Source of the DNA: Streptomyces radicis
GTDB taxonomy: Bacteria > Actinomycetota > Actinomycetes > Streptomycetales > Streptomycetaceae
Assembly: GCF_003626575.1 (NCBI RefSeq)
Contig: NZ_RBDY01000014.1
Span: 62,001-126,000 of the forward strand
DNA length: 64,000 nucleotides
Direction of reading: 5' to 3'
The position numbers and the translations under genes are program-made. Below the pieces are notes generated by a model. That model ran no database searches, had not been told where the DNA came from, and saw only the letters and a program-made list of their open reading frames with translations. Positions 8,010 to 15,581 of this stretch are shown in pieces; positions within the stretch are counted from its first letter, which is position 1; the number at the start of each line of letters is the position of its first letter.

Positions 8010-9971
8010 ATGAAGCGACGACGGACGGGCCGCCTTCCCTACTGGGGCACGATCCGAGGCCGGGTGGCGATCGTTCTCGCCGTGCCCACGGCCCTGCTCC
8101 TCGTCCTCACCGGCATCGGGGTCGCGGACCGCGCGGCGGACTGGTCGGCGGCGAGGGAGAGCGGCGACCGGGTCCAACTCGCGCTCGACGTCCAGGACTT
8201 GGTGCGCGAGTTGCAGCGCGAGCACGGGCTCACCAGCGGGCTGATGGTGGGCGCGGGGCGGTATCGGCCCGAGCTCGCGGACACGCGCCGCCGCGTGGAC
8301 GCGATCCGCGGCGAGCTGGTCAGGCGCGTCGACGGGGGCGCGGCCCCCGCGTTCGATGAGGCGCTCGGCTCGCTGGGCGAGCTGGACGGCACGCGCGCCC
8401 GCGTGGACGACGAGAACATCGCGCCCGAGGAGGCCCTGGCCTACTTCGCCGACGCCATCGCGCGGCTCAACGAGGCGCAGCTTGCCGAGGATCCCGCCCA
8501 TGGCGACCAGCGGCTGAGCGACGGCATGGCCGCCCTCCAGGCCCTGTCCACCGCCACCGAGGCGCTCGCCCAGGAACGCGGCCTGATGAACGGGGTGTTC
8601 GTCGCGGGCCGCTTCGACGACGGCCAGTACCTGGAGTTCGTCGCGACGCGCGCCGCACGCGACGCCGCGCTCGCCAGCTATGGCCGACTGGCCACCGACG
8701 CCCAACAGGCCGCGCTCGACGGGGCGTTCGACTCGCCGGAGGCCGAGCGGGTCGCCACGTTCGAGGACCGCGCGGACGCGGGCGCCGACGGCTCGCCGCT
8801 CGGGACCGACGCGGCGGAGTGGTGGGAGGCCGCCACCGCGCTGACCGACGCGCTGCACGAGGTGCAGCAGCGGGTCGGGCCCGACGCGACGAGCCGCGCC
8901 GACCAGTTGCGCAGGGCGGCCACGGCGCAGCTCGTGGGCTTCGTCGCGCTCGGCGTCCTGATCGTGGCCGTCGCGATCGCCCTTGCCGTGCTGGCCGCGC
9001 GCTCGATCACGCGCCCGCTGGACGAGCTGACGCGGCAGGCGGAGAACGTCGCGGGCGAACGGCTCCCCGATACCGTCCGCACCATCCAGGAGGCCGAGCC
9101 CGAGGAGGCCGCACGCCTCGAACCGCCCGGGCCCGACCCGGGGTTGGGCGGGGGCGCGGAGGAAGTCACGCGCTTGGCCGCCGCGTTGCACGACGTCGAA
9201 CGCACCGCCGTCGACCTGGCCGCCCAGCAGACCGTGCTGCGGCGCAACGGCACCGAGTCGCTCGCCAACCTCGGCCACCGCAACCAGGCCCTGGTCCGCC
9301 GCCAACTCCGGCTGATCACCGCGCTGGAGAGCAAGGAGCTCGACCCGGACGCGCTGGCGGAGCTGTTCGAGCTCGACCACCTGGCCACCCGCATGCGCCG
9401 CAACGCCGACTCGCTGCTCATCCTCACCGGCCAGCAGCTCCCGCCGCGCGTGTGGACCGGCACGGCCGAGGTGGCGGAGGTGGTGCGTTCGGCCGTCTCG
9501 GAGGTCGAGGAGTACCGCCGGGTGACGCTCGTGGAGTCCGAGCCCTGCCTGATCCATGGCTCGACGGTCTACGAACTGTCGCACCTGCTCGCGGAGTTGA
9601 TCGAGAACGCGCTCACCGCCTCGCCCCCGGCGCGCCCTGTCGAGGTGTACGGCTGGTGGGACGGCGCGGAGTACTGCCTGGCCGTCGTGGACCGTGGCAC
9701 GGGCATGACCGATGAGGAGCTGGGCCGTGCCAACGACCGGCTCGCGGGCAAGGACAACTTCCTTGTCGCGCCGACCCGTTTCCTCGGCCACTACGTCGTG
9801 GGCACGATCGCGGCCCGCCTCGGCGTGCAGGTGGAGGTCAGGCACACGCAGAGCGCGCCGACCAACGCGTCCGCGAGGGGCGCCGGGGTGTCGGCGTATG
9901 TGGCCCTGCCGCCCCGGCTGTTGAGCCCGGGCCTGGCGCAGGAGCGACACGGCAGCGGCGTTCCCGCCTGA
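8010..9971 (+). CDS. NIT-domain sensor histidine-kinase-like protein
   Basis: About 653 residues from the ATG at 8010 (GTG at 8004 also possible). Membrane segment near residues 15-35, then an extracellular NIT domain with two matching half-motifs (LQREHGLTSGLMVG and LAQERGLMNGVFVAG), second membrane segment about 308-330, HAMP with RSITRPLDEL, the helical phosphoacceptor region NLGHRNQALVRRQL, and an HATPase with LLAELIENALTASPP. NIT domains sense nitrate/nitrite in some proteins, but the ligand here is unknown. Unlike the first kinase (2694-5144) it has no roadblock partner beside it. Confidence 0.85.
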   Translation: MKRRRTGRLPYWGTIRGRVAIVLAVPTALLLVLTGIGVADRAADWSAARESGDRVQLALDVQDLVRELQREHGLTSGLMVGAGRYRPELADTRRRVDAIRGELVRRVDGGAAPAFDEALGSLGELDGTRARVDDENIAPEEALAYFADAIARLNEAQLAEDPAHGDQRLSDGMAALQALSTATEALAQERGLMNGVFVAGRFDDGQYLEFVATRAARDAALASYGRLATDAQQAALDGAFDSPEAERVATFEDRADAGADGSPLGTDAAEWWEAATALTDALHEVQQRVGPDATSRADQLRRAATAQLVGFVALGVLIVAVAIALAVLAARSITRPLDELTRQAENVAGERLPDTVRTIQEAEPEEAARLEPPGPDPGLGGGAEEVTRLAAALHDVERTAVDLAAQQTVLRRNGTESLANLGHRNQALVRRQLRLITALESKELDPDALAELFELDHLATRMRRNADSLLILTGQQLPPRVWTGTAEVAEVVRSAVSEVEEYRRVTLVESEPCLIHGSTVYELSHLLAELIENALTASPPARPVEVYGWWDGAEYCLAVVDRGTGMTDEELGRANDRLAGKDNFLVAPTRFLGHYVVGTIAARLGVQVEVRHTQSAPTNASARGAGVSAYVALPPRLLSPGLAQERHGSGVPA

Positions 9972-9993
9972 GTCCGTTGCCCGCGCGGCCCGT

Positions 9994-10953
9994 TCAGCCG
10001 GGGAGGAACCAACCAGGGCCGTCCACGGGGTTGTCGAGCCACAGCCGGTGCCGCCCGTCTGCCGAGACGCCGAGCCCGTACCGCTCGGGGCGCGGCCGCC
10101 CGGCGTCCGCCCACGCCGCCAGCACCGGGGCGCGCTCGCCCCACAGGTCGCGGGCGCCCTCGTACTGGATGCGCGCGGTCCCGTCGTCGCGCGGCGCCAC
10201 CCGCGCCCATGACCCGCTGCCGGGGTGCACCAGCCCGTAGATCCGCCGCCCGTCCGCGTCGATGAGCGACAGCTCATGCACGTCGGGCTGCACCAACCCC
10301 CCGAGGAAACGCGGCACTTCGGCCGAGAGCTCCACCGGGAGCGGCACGTCTGCGGCCGTGCCGAGCGGCACGAGCAACGCCGGGATGTAGCTGCGCACCG
10401 AGGGCGCCGCCCCCGCCCCCGGCCGCGCCAGCACCGGCAGGAAGCGGCCCGACGCCGTCGCGTCCACCCCCGCGGTCAGCACCGCGATGCCCGAGCTGAG
10501 CGCCACGGCCAACGCGCCCCCCGGCGCCACCTGTGCCAGCAGCGCCGCGGGCACCCGCCCGTTGACCGGCCGCCCGACCACCGCCCCATAGGGGGCGTAC
10601 TCCGAGCAGCCGCGAGCCCCGTCCCCCGCTGCGAGCGCCGGCGCGTATCCGGCGCCCGCCAGCCGGGCGCGCGCCTTGCCCAGTACCTCGGGATCGGGGT
10701 CGAGCGACACGACGCGTGCGCCGCCGAAGCGTTGGCACAGCAGCGCGGCGCCGTACCCCGTGCCGGTGCCAAGCTCGAGCACCCGCCCGCCGTCCGGCAC
10801 GTCGAGCGCCTCGAACATGGTCCGCAGCATCCCGTGCGGCTCCTCGCCCCCACCCGGCTCGGGAAGGAACGCGTCACGCGGCACGGCGTCGAACACCGCA
10901 CGCCACACGGAGCCGCGTGGACTGCCGTCGGCAGGGCGGGTGGCGATGGTCAT
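9994..10953 (-). CDS. PCMT-like SAM-dependent methyltransferase
   Basis: About 319 residues from the ATG at 10953, which has GGAGGG upstream. Shares the PCMT-type N-terminus (FDAVPRDAFLP), the SAM loop VLELGTGTGYGAALL and the acidic strand VVSLDPDPEVL. The segment between the N-terminal PRDAF motif and the SAM loop is much shorter than usual, and the C-terminal half resembles methyltransferases that sit beside graspetide and lanthipeptide genes. No precursor, ATP-grasp or lanthipeptide gene is nearby, so its substrate (isoaspartyl protein or RiPP) is unresolved. Confidence 0.7.
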   Translation of the reverse strand: MTIATRPADGSPRGSVWRAVFDAVPRDAFLPEPGGGEEPHGMLRTMFEALDVPDGGRVLELGTGTGYGAALLCQRFGGARVVSLDPDPEVLGKARARLAGAGYAPALAAGDGARGCSEYAPYGAVVGRPVNGRVPAALLAQVAPGGALAVALSSGIAVLTAGVDATASGRFLPVLARPGAGAAPSVRSYIPALLVPLGTAADVPLPVELSAEVPRFLGGLVQPDVHELSLIDADGRRIYGLVHPGSGSWARVAPRDDGTARIQYEGARDLWGERAPVLAAWADAGRPRPERYGLGVSADGRHRLWLDNPVDGPGWFLPG

Positions 10954-11067
10954 GGGGATCCCTCCGAAGCGAGTCACGGCGGTTCGCCGTGCACAACGAG
11001 CGGACCCCGCCCGACGTACCGCACCGAACGTTTCCGCGCCGCCTGGCTTGGTGGGGGGCGGCGGCTA

Positions 11068-11770
11068 CGGGCTGGATGTCCTCCCGTTCGCCGTCTGCCG
11101 TCCTCTGCTTTTGTGGTGGGTGCGGGTCAGGGCTTGCACCTACGGGGGGAGGGGTGTCGGGTGTGCGGCCGTCTCGGTAAACGGTGGGTCTCGTTGTCGG
11201 CTGGGGCCGTTCGCCGAACGGGCGCGGCCGCGTCCCTTGTGGGCGGCCGTTTTGCCGGTGGTCGGTTGCGGTGGCGCGCACCCTTCGGGCCTGCCCTGGC
11301 CGCCGCTCTCGTCGTTCACCGCGCGCACGTTGAGCTTATGGAGCGGGCCGGTCCGGGGCCGGGGCGCGCGTCGTTCAGCGGGCCCGTCAAGCTTTATGCC
11401 TCGCTTACGCGAGGCCGGGTGCTCTTCTGAAACGCGGCACGTTCTGTTCAACACAAAGTGTGCCGCGTTTCAAAAGAGCATCCGCCCCGGCATAAGCCGC
11501 GGATAAGCACCGGCCCGCTACATCAGCTCAACGGACGCCAGGCTTGAAAACGCTTCGGGCGGCCAGGGCAGGCCCGAAGGGTGCGCGCTACCTTAAGCGA
11601 CCACCGGCACAACGGCCGCCAACTACCGTCGCGGCTGCGCCCGTTCGGCGAACGGTCCCGGCCCAAGAACAAACAGCCCGTTTACCGAGACGGCCGCACA
11701 CCCGACGCCCCCCTCCCGTAGGTGTCGATCTCTGACCCGCACCGCCACAACACCGGACACCGCGGGCGAC
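11068..11770. repeat. Inverted pair of a long repeat around a shared hairpin (locus A)
   Basis: No gene is supported between 10954 and 11818. The arm at about 11068-11420 (read on the minus strand) and the arm at about 11480-11770 (plus strand) are diverged copies of one sequence, also found at 45924-46282. Shared landmarks in order: AGAGCA(C/T)CCG, GGCCAGGGCAGGCCCGAAGG, CCCGTTCGGCGAACGG, ACCGAGACGGCCG, CCCGTAGGTG and TCTGACCCGCACC. Both arms point away from the central hairpin at 11421-11479. Compared with locus B both arms hold an extra stretch containing CGACCACCGGC. Confidence 0.85.
11421..11479. terminator. 20-bp stem hairpin at the centre of repeat locus A
   Basis: Stem GCTCTTCTGAAACGCGGCAC pairs with 11460-11479 with a single mismatch; the loop is 19 bases (11441-11459). 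The loop is the exact reverse complement of the loop in the hairpin at 45924-45986, so the same element is present in opposite orientation. It could end transcription from both sides, but the perfectly kept loop suggests another role. Confidence 0.7.
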
Positions 11771-11818
11771 GGCAACAACCACCGGACCCTCCGTAGCCGC
11801 CCCCAAGCTCAACGCCGC

Positions 11819-12196
11819 TCAACACCGCTCAACCCCCCGCACCCCCACAACCTCCACCTCCGTCGCCGGAACCCACGCGTAGTCGTCGCCCCGCACGAGG
11901 TACCACCACGAGTGCTGTTCGCCCTCCGCCGCGCACAGCACGCGCAGCCGCTCCCCCTCGGGCGCCGACGCCAGGACGGTGGACGCGGCGTGCGGGGCCT
12001 CGCGGAGGCGCGTGCCCGAGGCGTTCGCGACCTGGCCCGCCACGGCGTCCGCCTCGGCCGTCGCCGCAGCGTCGGGCGCCTGCGCCCCGCCGCCGGGCGC
12101 CGCAGCGGCAGCCCCGGCCACGGCCGCAGCCACGGTCACGGCCATCGCGCCGCCCGACGCGCACCGCGAGAGCCTGCCGAACACGGATCGGGACAT
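11819..12196 (-). CDS. Secreted SH3-like domain protein
   Basis: About 125 residues from the ATG at 12196, which has a strong GAGGAGG site. Begins with a signal peptide (MSRSVFGRLSRCASGGAMAV) followed by an Ala-rich hydrophobic stretch. The mature part has the SH3b-like pattern GTRLREAPHAASTVLASAPEG ending in a WWYLVRGDDYAWVPATEV strand pair. Such domains usually bind cell wall or proteins. Two cysteines (LCAAEGEQ and the terminal ERC) might form a disulphide. Confidence 0.7.
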   Translation of the reverse strand: MSRSVFGRLSRCASGGAMAVTVAAAVAGAAAAAPGGGAQAPDAAATAEADAVAGQVANASGTRLREAPHAASTVLASAPEGERLRVLCAAEGEQHSWWYLVRGDDYAWVPATEVEVVGVRGVERC

Positions 12197-12345
12197 GTCG
12201 CACGCCTCCTCGCCCTCACGCCCCCTTCTCACTCTCCGCAACCGTTCCCAGCCTAGGTGCACCCGAATGGGGGTGCAAATCATGGCGAAGAGTAACGAAC
12301 AGTGCGGAGTCCAGCCCTCCACTTGGAGTTGTCGCGTCCCGTCTC

Positions 12346-12374
12346 TTGACAGGCCGGGGCGGGGTGGCTGAGAT
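12346..12374 (+). promoter_or_regulatory. Promoter of the GH5 gene
   Basis: TTGACA at 12346-12351, a 17-base spacer, and TGAGAT at 12369-12374. The predicted start of transcription is near 12381, directly before the CebR operator and about 95 bases upstream of the coding start. Confidence 0.6.
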
Positions 12375-12386
12375 GGGGGTGGCTCA

Positions 12387-12400
12387 TGGGAGCGCTCCCA
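12387..12400. promoter_or_regulatory. CebR operator (14-bp perfect palindrome)
   Basis: TGGGAGCGCTCCCA matches the published consensus of the cellobiose-responsive LacI-family repressor CebR of streptomycetes. It lies just after the predicted transcription start and about 76 bases before the GH5 gene, a position that fits repression by blocking the polymerase. Confidence 0.9.
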
Positions 12401-12476
12401 CTGCGCTCCCGCGCCGGTCTCCTTTCCCCCCACCCACTCGGAGTCCTACGGGACGGAACTCCCTGAGGAGAAGACC

Positions 12477-13499
12477 TTGAACGCCAAGACCCGAATCGGC
12501 GGCATCGTGGCCGCCATGGCCGCCGGTCTGCTCGGTGCCTCGCTCGCGGCGCCCCCCGCGCTCGCGGAAGGCCCCGTTGTTCCCGCCGCCACCGGTTTGA
12601 CCGTGCAGGGTGGTCGGTTGGTGGAGTCGACGGGGAGTGATCTGGTGCTTCGTGGGGTGAATCATCCGCATGCCTGGTATGCGGGGGAGACGTCGGAGTC
12701 GTTGGCGGCGATCAAGGCGGAGGGTGCCAACTCCGTGCGGGTGGTGCTCTCCAGTGGTGATCAGTGGGCGGAGACGTCGGCGGCCGAGTTGTCGGGGATC
12801 GTCGAGGAGTGCAAGGCGAACCGGCTGATCTGTGTGCTCGAGGTGCATGACACGACGGGGTATCCGGAGGCGTCGGCCGCGGTGTCGCTGGAGCGTGCGG
12901 CGGAGTACTGGCTGAGTGTGCGGAGCGCGGTGGTGGGCCAGGAGGACTATGTCGTGGTCAACATCGGTAACGAGCCGTACGGGAACACGGGTTACGCGGA
13001 GTGGACACGGGCGACGATCGACGCGGTGGCGACGTTGCGGGGTGGGGGTTTCGAGCACACGTTGCTGGTGGACGCGCCGAACTGGGGTCAGGACTGGTCG
13101 TTCACGATGCGGGACACGGCGCGGGAGGTGTATGACGCCGATCCGACGGGGAATCTGGTGTTCTCCATCCACATGTACGGGGTCTTCAGCGCGGAGTCCA
13201 CGGTGCGTTCGTATCTGACGGGCTTTGTCGAGGCCGGGCTGCCGATTCTGGTGGGTGAGTTCGGGCACGATCATTCCGACGGGAATCCGGACGAGGACGC
13301 GATCATGTCCGTGACGCGGGAGTTGGGGCTTGGTTACATCGGCTGGTCCTGGAGCGGGAACAGCGGTGGTGTGGAGTACCTTGACATGGTCAACGGCTTC
13401 GACCCGGCCTCGTTGACGCCCTGGGGCGAGCGGTTCCTCAACGGGCCCGACGGCATAGGCGAAACGTCCGAGGAAGCCACCATCTACTCGGGCGCATAG
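12477..13499 (+). CDS. Secreted GH5 endo-glycosidase, probably beta-mannanase
   Basis: 340 residues with a TTG start preceded by GAGGAG. Signal peptide MNAKTRIGGIVAAMAAG ending near APPALAEG. The GH5 catalytic acid/base is Glu166 in NIGNEPYG and the nucleophile is Glu261 in ILVGEFGHD; LRGVNHPHAWY near the start is typical of the mannanase subfamily (GH5_8). It would cut beta-1,4-mannan outside the cell. No carbohydrate-binding domain is attached. The CebR operator upstream predicts induction by cellobiose. A hairpin follows the stop. Confidence 0.88.
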   Translation: MNAKTRIGGIVAAMAAGLLGASLAAPPALAEGPVVPAATGLTVQGGRLVESTGSDLVLRGVNHPHAWYAGETSESLAAIKAEGANSVRVVLSSGDQWAETSAAELSGIVEECKANRLICVLEVHDTTGYPEASAAVSLERAAEYWLSVRSAVVGQEDYVVVNIGNEPYGNTGYAEWTRATIDAVATLRGGGFEHTLLVDAPNWGQDWSFTMRDTAREVYDADPTGNLVFSIHMYGVFSAESTVRSYLTGFVEAGLPILVGEFGHDHSDGNPDEDAIMSVTRELGLGYIGWSWSGNSGGVEYLDMVNGFDPASLTPWGERFLNGPDGIGETSEEATIYSGA

Positions 13500-13538
13500 A
13501 CCCGTTCGGCCGCTCGCGGTCGTTCGGAGCACGGGTCA

Positions 13539-13563
13539 CCCGGGGCGTCGGCGTCGCCCCGGG
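13539..13563 (+). terminator. Intrinsic-type hairpin after the GH5 gene
   Basis: CCCGGGGCG, 7-base loop, CGCCCCGGG, 40 bases after the stop codon. No U-run follows, as is common in streptomycetes. Confidence 0.6.
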
Positions 13564-13633
13564 CGGCCCGTGGCCTCGTCGCCGGTCGTGGCGCCGGGTC
13601 GCGCGCCTCGGCGGGCGCTGCGAGACTGGCCGC

Positions 13634-15376
13634 ATGGCCCGGCCGAACGACGAGGTCGACGCGCTGCTGCGGGAGTACGCCGACCTCATCGCCATCACCG
13701 GCGGAGACGCGTTCAAGCAGCGCGCCTACGAGAAGGCGGCGCGCGCCATCCGTGGCCACCCGCGCGACATCGGGGGGCTCGACGCGGCCGGGCTGCGCGA
13801 CATTCCCGGCGTGGGCGCGTCCATCGCGGACAAGGTCGAGGAGTATCTGCGCACCGGGCGCGTCCAGGCGTTCGACGCGACCCGCGCGGCGGTGCCGCCC
13901 GGCGTGCGGCGGCTGATGTCGATCCCGTCGCTCGGCCCCAAGAAGGCCATGACGTTGTACCGCGAGCGCGGCATCACGGGCGTGGACGAGCTGGTCGAGG
14001 CGATCAACGCGGGCAGGCTGTCAGGGCTTTCCGGCTTCGGCCCCAGGACGCGCGAGAAGATCCTGCGCGGGGTGGCGGTGGCCAGGGAGACCGGGGGCCG
14101 GATGCTGCTCGACGCGGCGCACGACCTGGCCGACGAGGCCGCGCAAGGCCTGGTTGCCGCCGGGTGTGAGCGCGCCACATGGGCGGGGGCGCTGCGCCGG
14201 ATGCGTGAGACGGTCGGCTCGGTGGATCTGGTGGCCGCCGCGCGGGATCCGGGTCCGGTGCTCGAGGCGTTCACCGCGTTGCCGTTCGCGGCCAGGACGG
14301 TCGAGGTGGGCCGGGTGCGGGCGGCCGTGGCCACGGCCGGAGGGCAGCGCGTGACGGTTCGCGTGGTGGCGCCCGATGGCTGGGGCGCGGGCCTGGCGCA
14401 CGCGACCGGCGCGCGGGCGCATGTCGCCGCGCTGCGGGAGCGGGCCGCGCGCCGGGGGCTGCGGTTCGCGCCCGACGGGCTGGTGGACGTAGACGCGGGG
14501 GAACGGGTCGCGACCGCGACGGAGGAGGAGCTCTACGCCGCGCTGGGCCTCGACTGGGTGCCGCCGACGCTGCGCGAGAACCGGGGCGAGATCGACGCGG
14601 CCGCCGAGGGGGCGCTGCCCGCGCTCGTCACCGAGGACGCGCTGCGCGGCGACCTGCACACGCACACGGACCTCACGGACGGCCTCGCGCCGCTGGCCGC
14701 GATGGTCGAGGCGGCGGCCGCGCGCGGCTACGCGTACCTGGCGGTCACCGATCACGCGCCCCGGCTGCGGATGCAGCGCATGACGGAGGAGAAGATCCTG
14801 GCGCAGCGGGAGGAGCTGCGGGCCCTTGAGCGCGGCATGGGCGGGCGCGGCGCGGGCGGGATGCGGCTGCTGCACGGCACGGAGCTGAACATCGACCCGG
14901 ACGGCGGCGTCGACTGGCCCGACGCGTTCCTCGCGGGGTTCGACCTGTGCGTGGCGTCGATCCACTCGCACTTCGGCCTGGACCGGGCGGCCCAGACGCG
15001 CCGCCTGATCCGGGCCTGCGAGAACCCCCACGTCCAGGTCATCGGCCACCCGACGACCCGCAAGATCGGCCTGCGCGGCCGGATCGACGCCGACCTGGAC
15101 GCGGTCTTCGCGGCCTGCGCGCGCACGGGCACGGCGTTGGAGATCAACGGCCACCCCAACCGCCTCGACCTCCACGACGAGCACGTCATGCGGGCGCGCC
15201 GCCATGGCGTGCGGTTCGCGCTCGACAGCGACGCGCACAGCACGCGCGAGCTGGCGAACGTCCGCTGGTCGGCGGCCACGGCCCAGCGCGCGTGGCTGCC
15301 CGCCGCCGAGGTGATCAACACCTGGCCCCTCGCCCGCCTCCGCCGCTTCCTCGGCCGCGACGCCGAACGCCCGTGA
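13634..15376 (+). CDS. polX: PolX-like PHP-domain protein with a degraded polymerase site
   Basis: 580 residues. Order: N-terminal helix-hairpin-helix DNA-binding region (DIPGVGASIADK, IPSLGPKKA, LSGFGPRTREKIL), polymerase X core, then a C-terminal PHP phosphoesterase with intact metal motifs DLHTHTDLTDG, VTDHAP, GTELNID, SIHSHF and DSDAHST. In the polymerase core the motif expected as RETVGDxD reads RETVGSVD, and the later strand expected as VDLRVV reads VTVRVV, so two of three catalytic aspartates are missing. I infer a protein that keeps 3'-5' exonuclease activity but not synthesis. Monocistronic. Confidence 0.85.
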   Translation: MARPNDEVDALLREYADLIAITGGDAFKQRAYEKAARAIRGHPRDIGGLDAAGLRDIPGVGASIADKVEEYLRTGRVQAFDATRAAVPPGVRRLMSIPSLGPKKAMTLYRERGITGVDELVEAINAGRLSGLSGFGPRTREKILRGVAVARETGGRMLLDAAHDLADEAAQGLVAAGCERATWAGALRRMRETVGSVDLVAAARDPGPVLEAFTALPFAARTVEVGRVRAAVATAGGQRVTVRVVAPDGWGAGLAHATGARAHVAALRERAARRGLRFAPDGLVDVDAGERVATATEEELYAALGLDWVPPTLRENRGEIDAAAEGALPALVTEDALRGDLHTHTDLTDGLAPLAAMVEAAAARGYAYLAVTDHAPRLRMQRMTEEKILAQREELRALERGMGGRGAGGMRLLHGTELNIDPDGGVDWPDAFLAGFDLCVASIHSHFGLDRAAQTRRLIRACENPHVQVIGHPTTRKIGLRGRIDADLDAVFAACARTGTALEINGHPNRLDLHDEHVMRARRHGVRFALDSDAHSTRELANVRWSAATAQRAWLPAAEVINTWPLARLRRFLGRDAERP

Positions 15377-15407
15377 ACGCCTCGGCCGCGGCGGGCCGTT
15401 CGCCCCG

Positions 15408-15575
15408 TCAGTCCGCCGCGCGCGGGCGCACGAGCGGGAGGAAGACGTCGTCGACGATCCCGGCGATGGCGTCCTCGGTGATCCTGCCGCGGACGAGCAG
15501 CTCGTTGCGCGGCAGGTCGAGGGGCAGGCTCATCCGCCGTCCCGTCACCCGTGCGGGATCGACGTGGCCGACGCG
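15408..15575 (-). pseudogene. C-terminal remnant of a TetR-family regulator
   Basis: Fifty-five codons ending in TGA, containing RRMSLPLDLPRNELLV and ITEDAIAGIVDDVFLPLVR, which match the last helices of a common streptomycete TetR group. The N-terminal DNA-binding part is missing; the upstream DNA is the end of the hydrolase fusion gene at 15582. It is too short and lacks a start, so it is a relic. Confidence 0.7.
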
Positions 15576-15581
15576 CAACGC

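Noticed and set aside
7863..10277. 804-residue open frame on the minus strand
   Set aside because: Antisense to the second kinase; composition and lack of motifs mark it as a shadow.
11421..11479. Possible linear-chromosome telomere palindrome
   Set aside because: Lies inside the window between ordinary genes, one hairpin only, with a copy at another internal site.
11140..11735. Short open frames with similar peptides at 11.1-11.7 kb and 46.0-46.5 kb
   Set aside because: The peptide similarity follows from the DNA repeat and occurs in different frames and strands; no ribosome sites.
12197..12345. c-di-AMP riboswitch upstream of the secreted SH3 protein
   Set aside because: Such switches often precede cell-wall genes in streptomycetes, but I could not find the conserved core; only a short TGCACCC/GGGTGCA stem is present.
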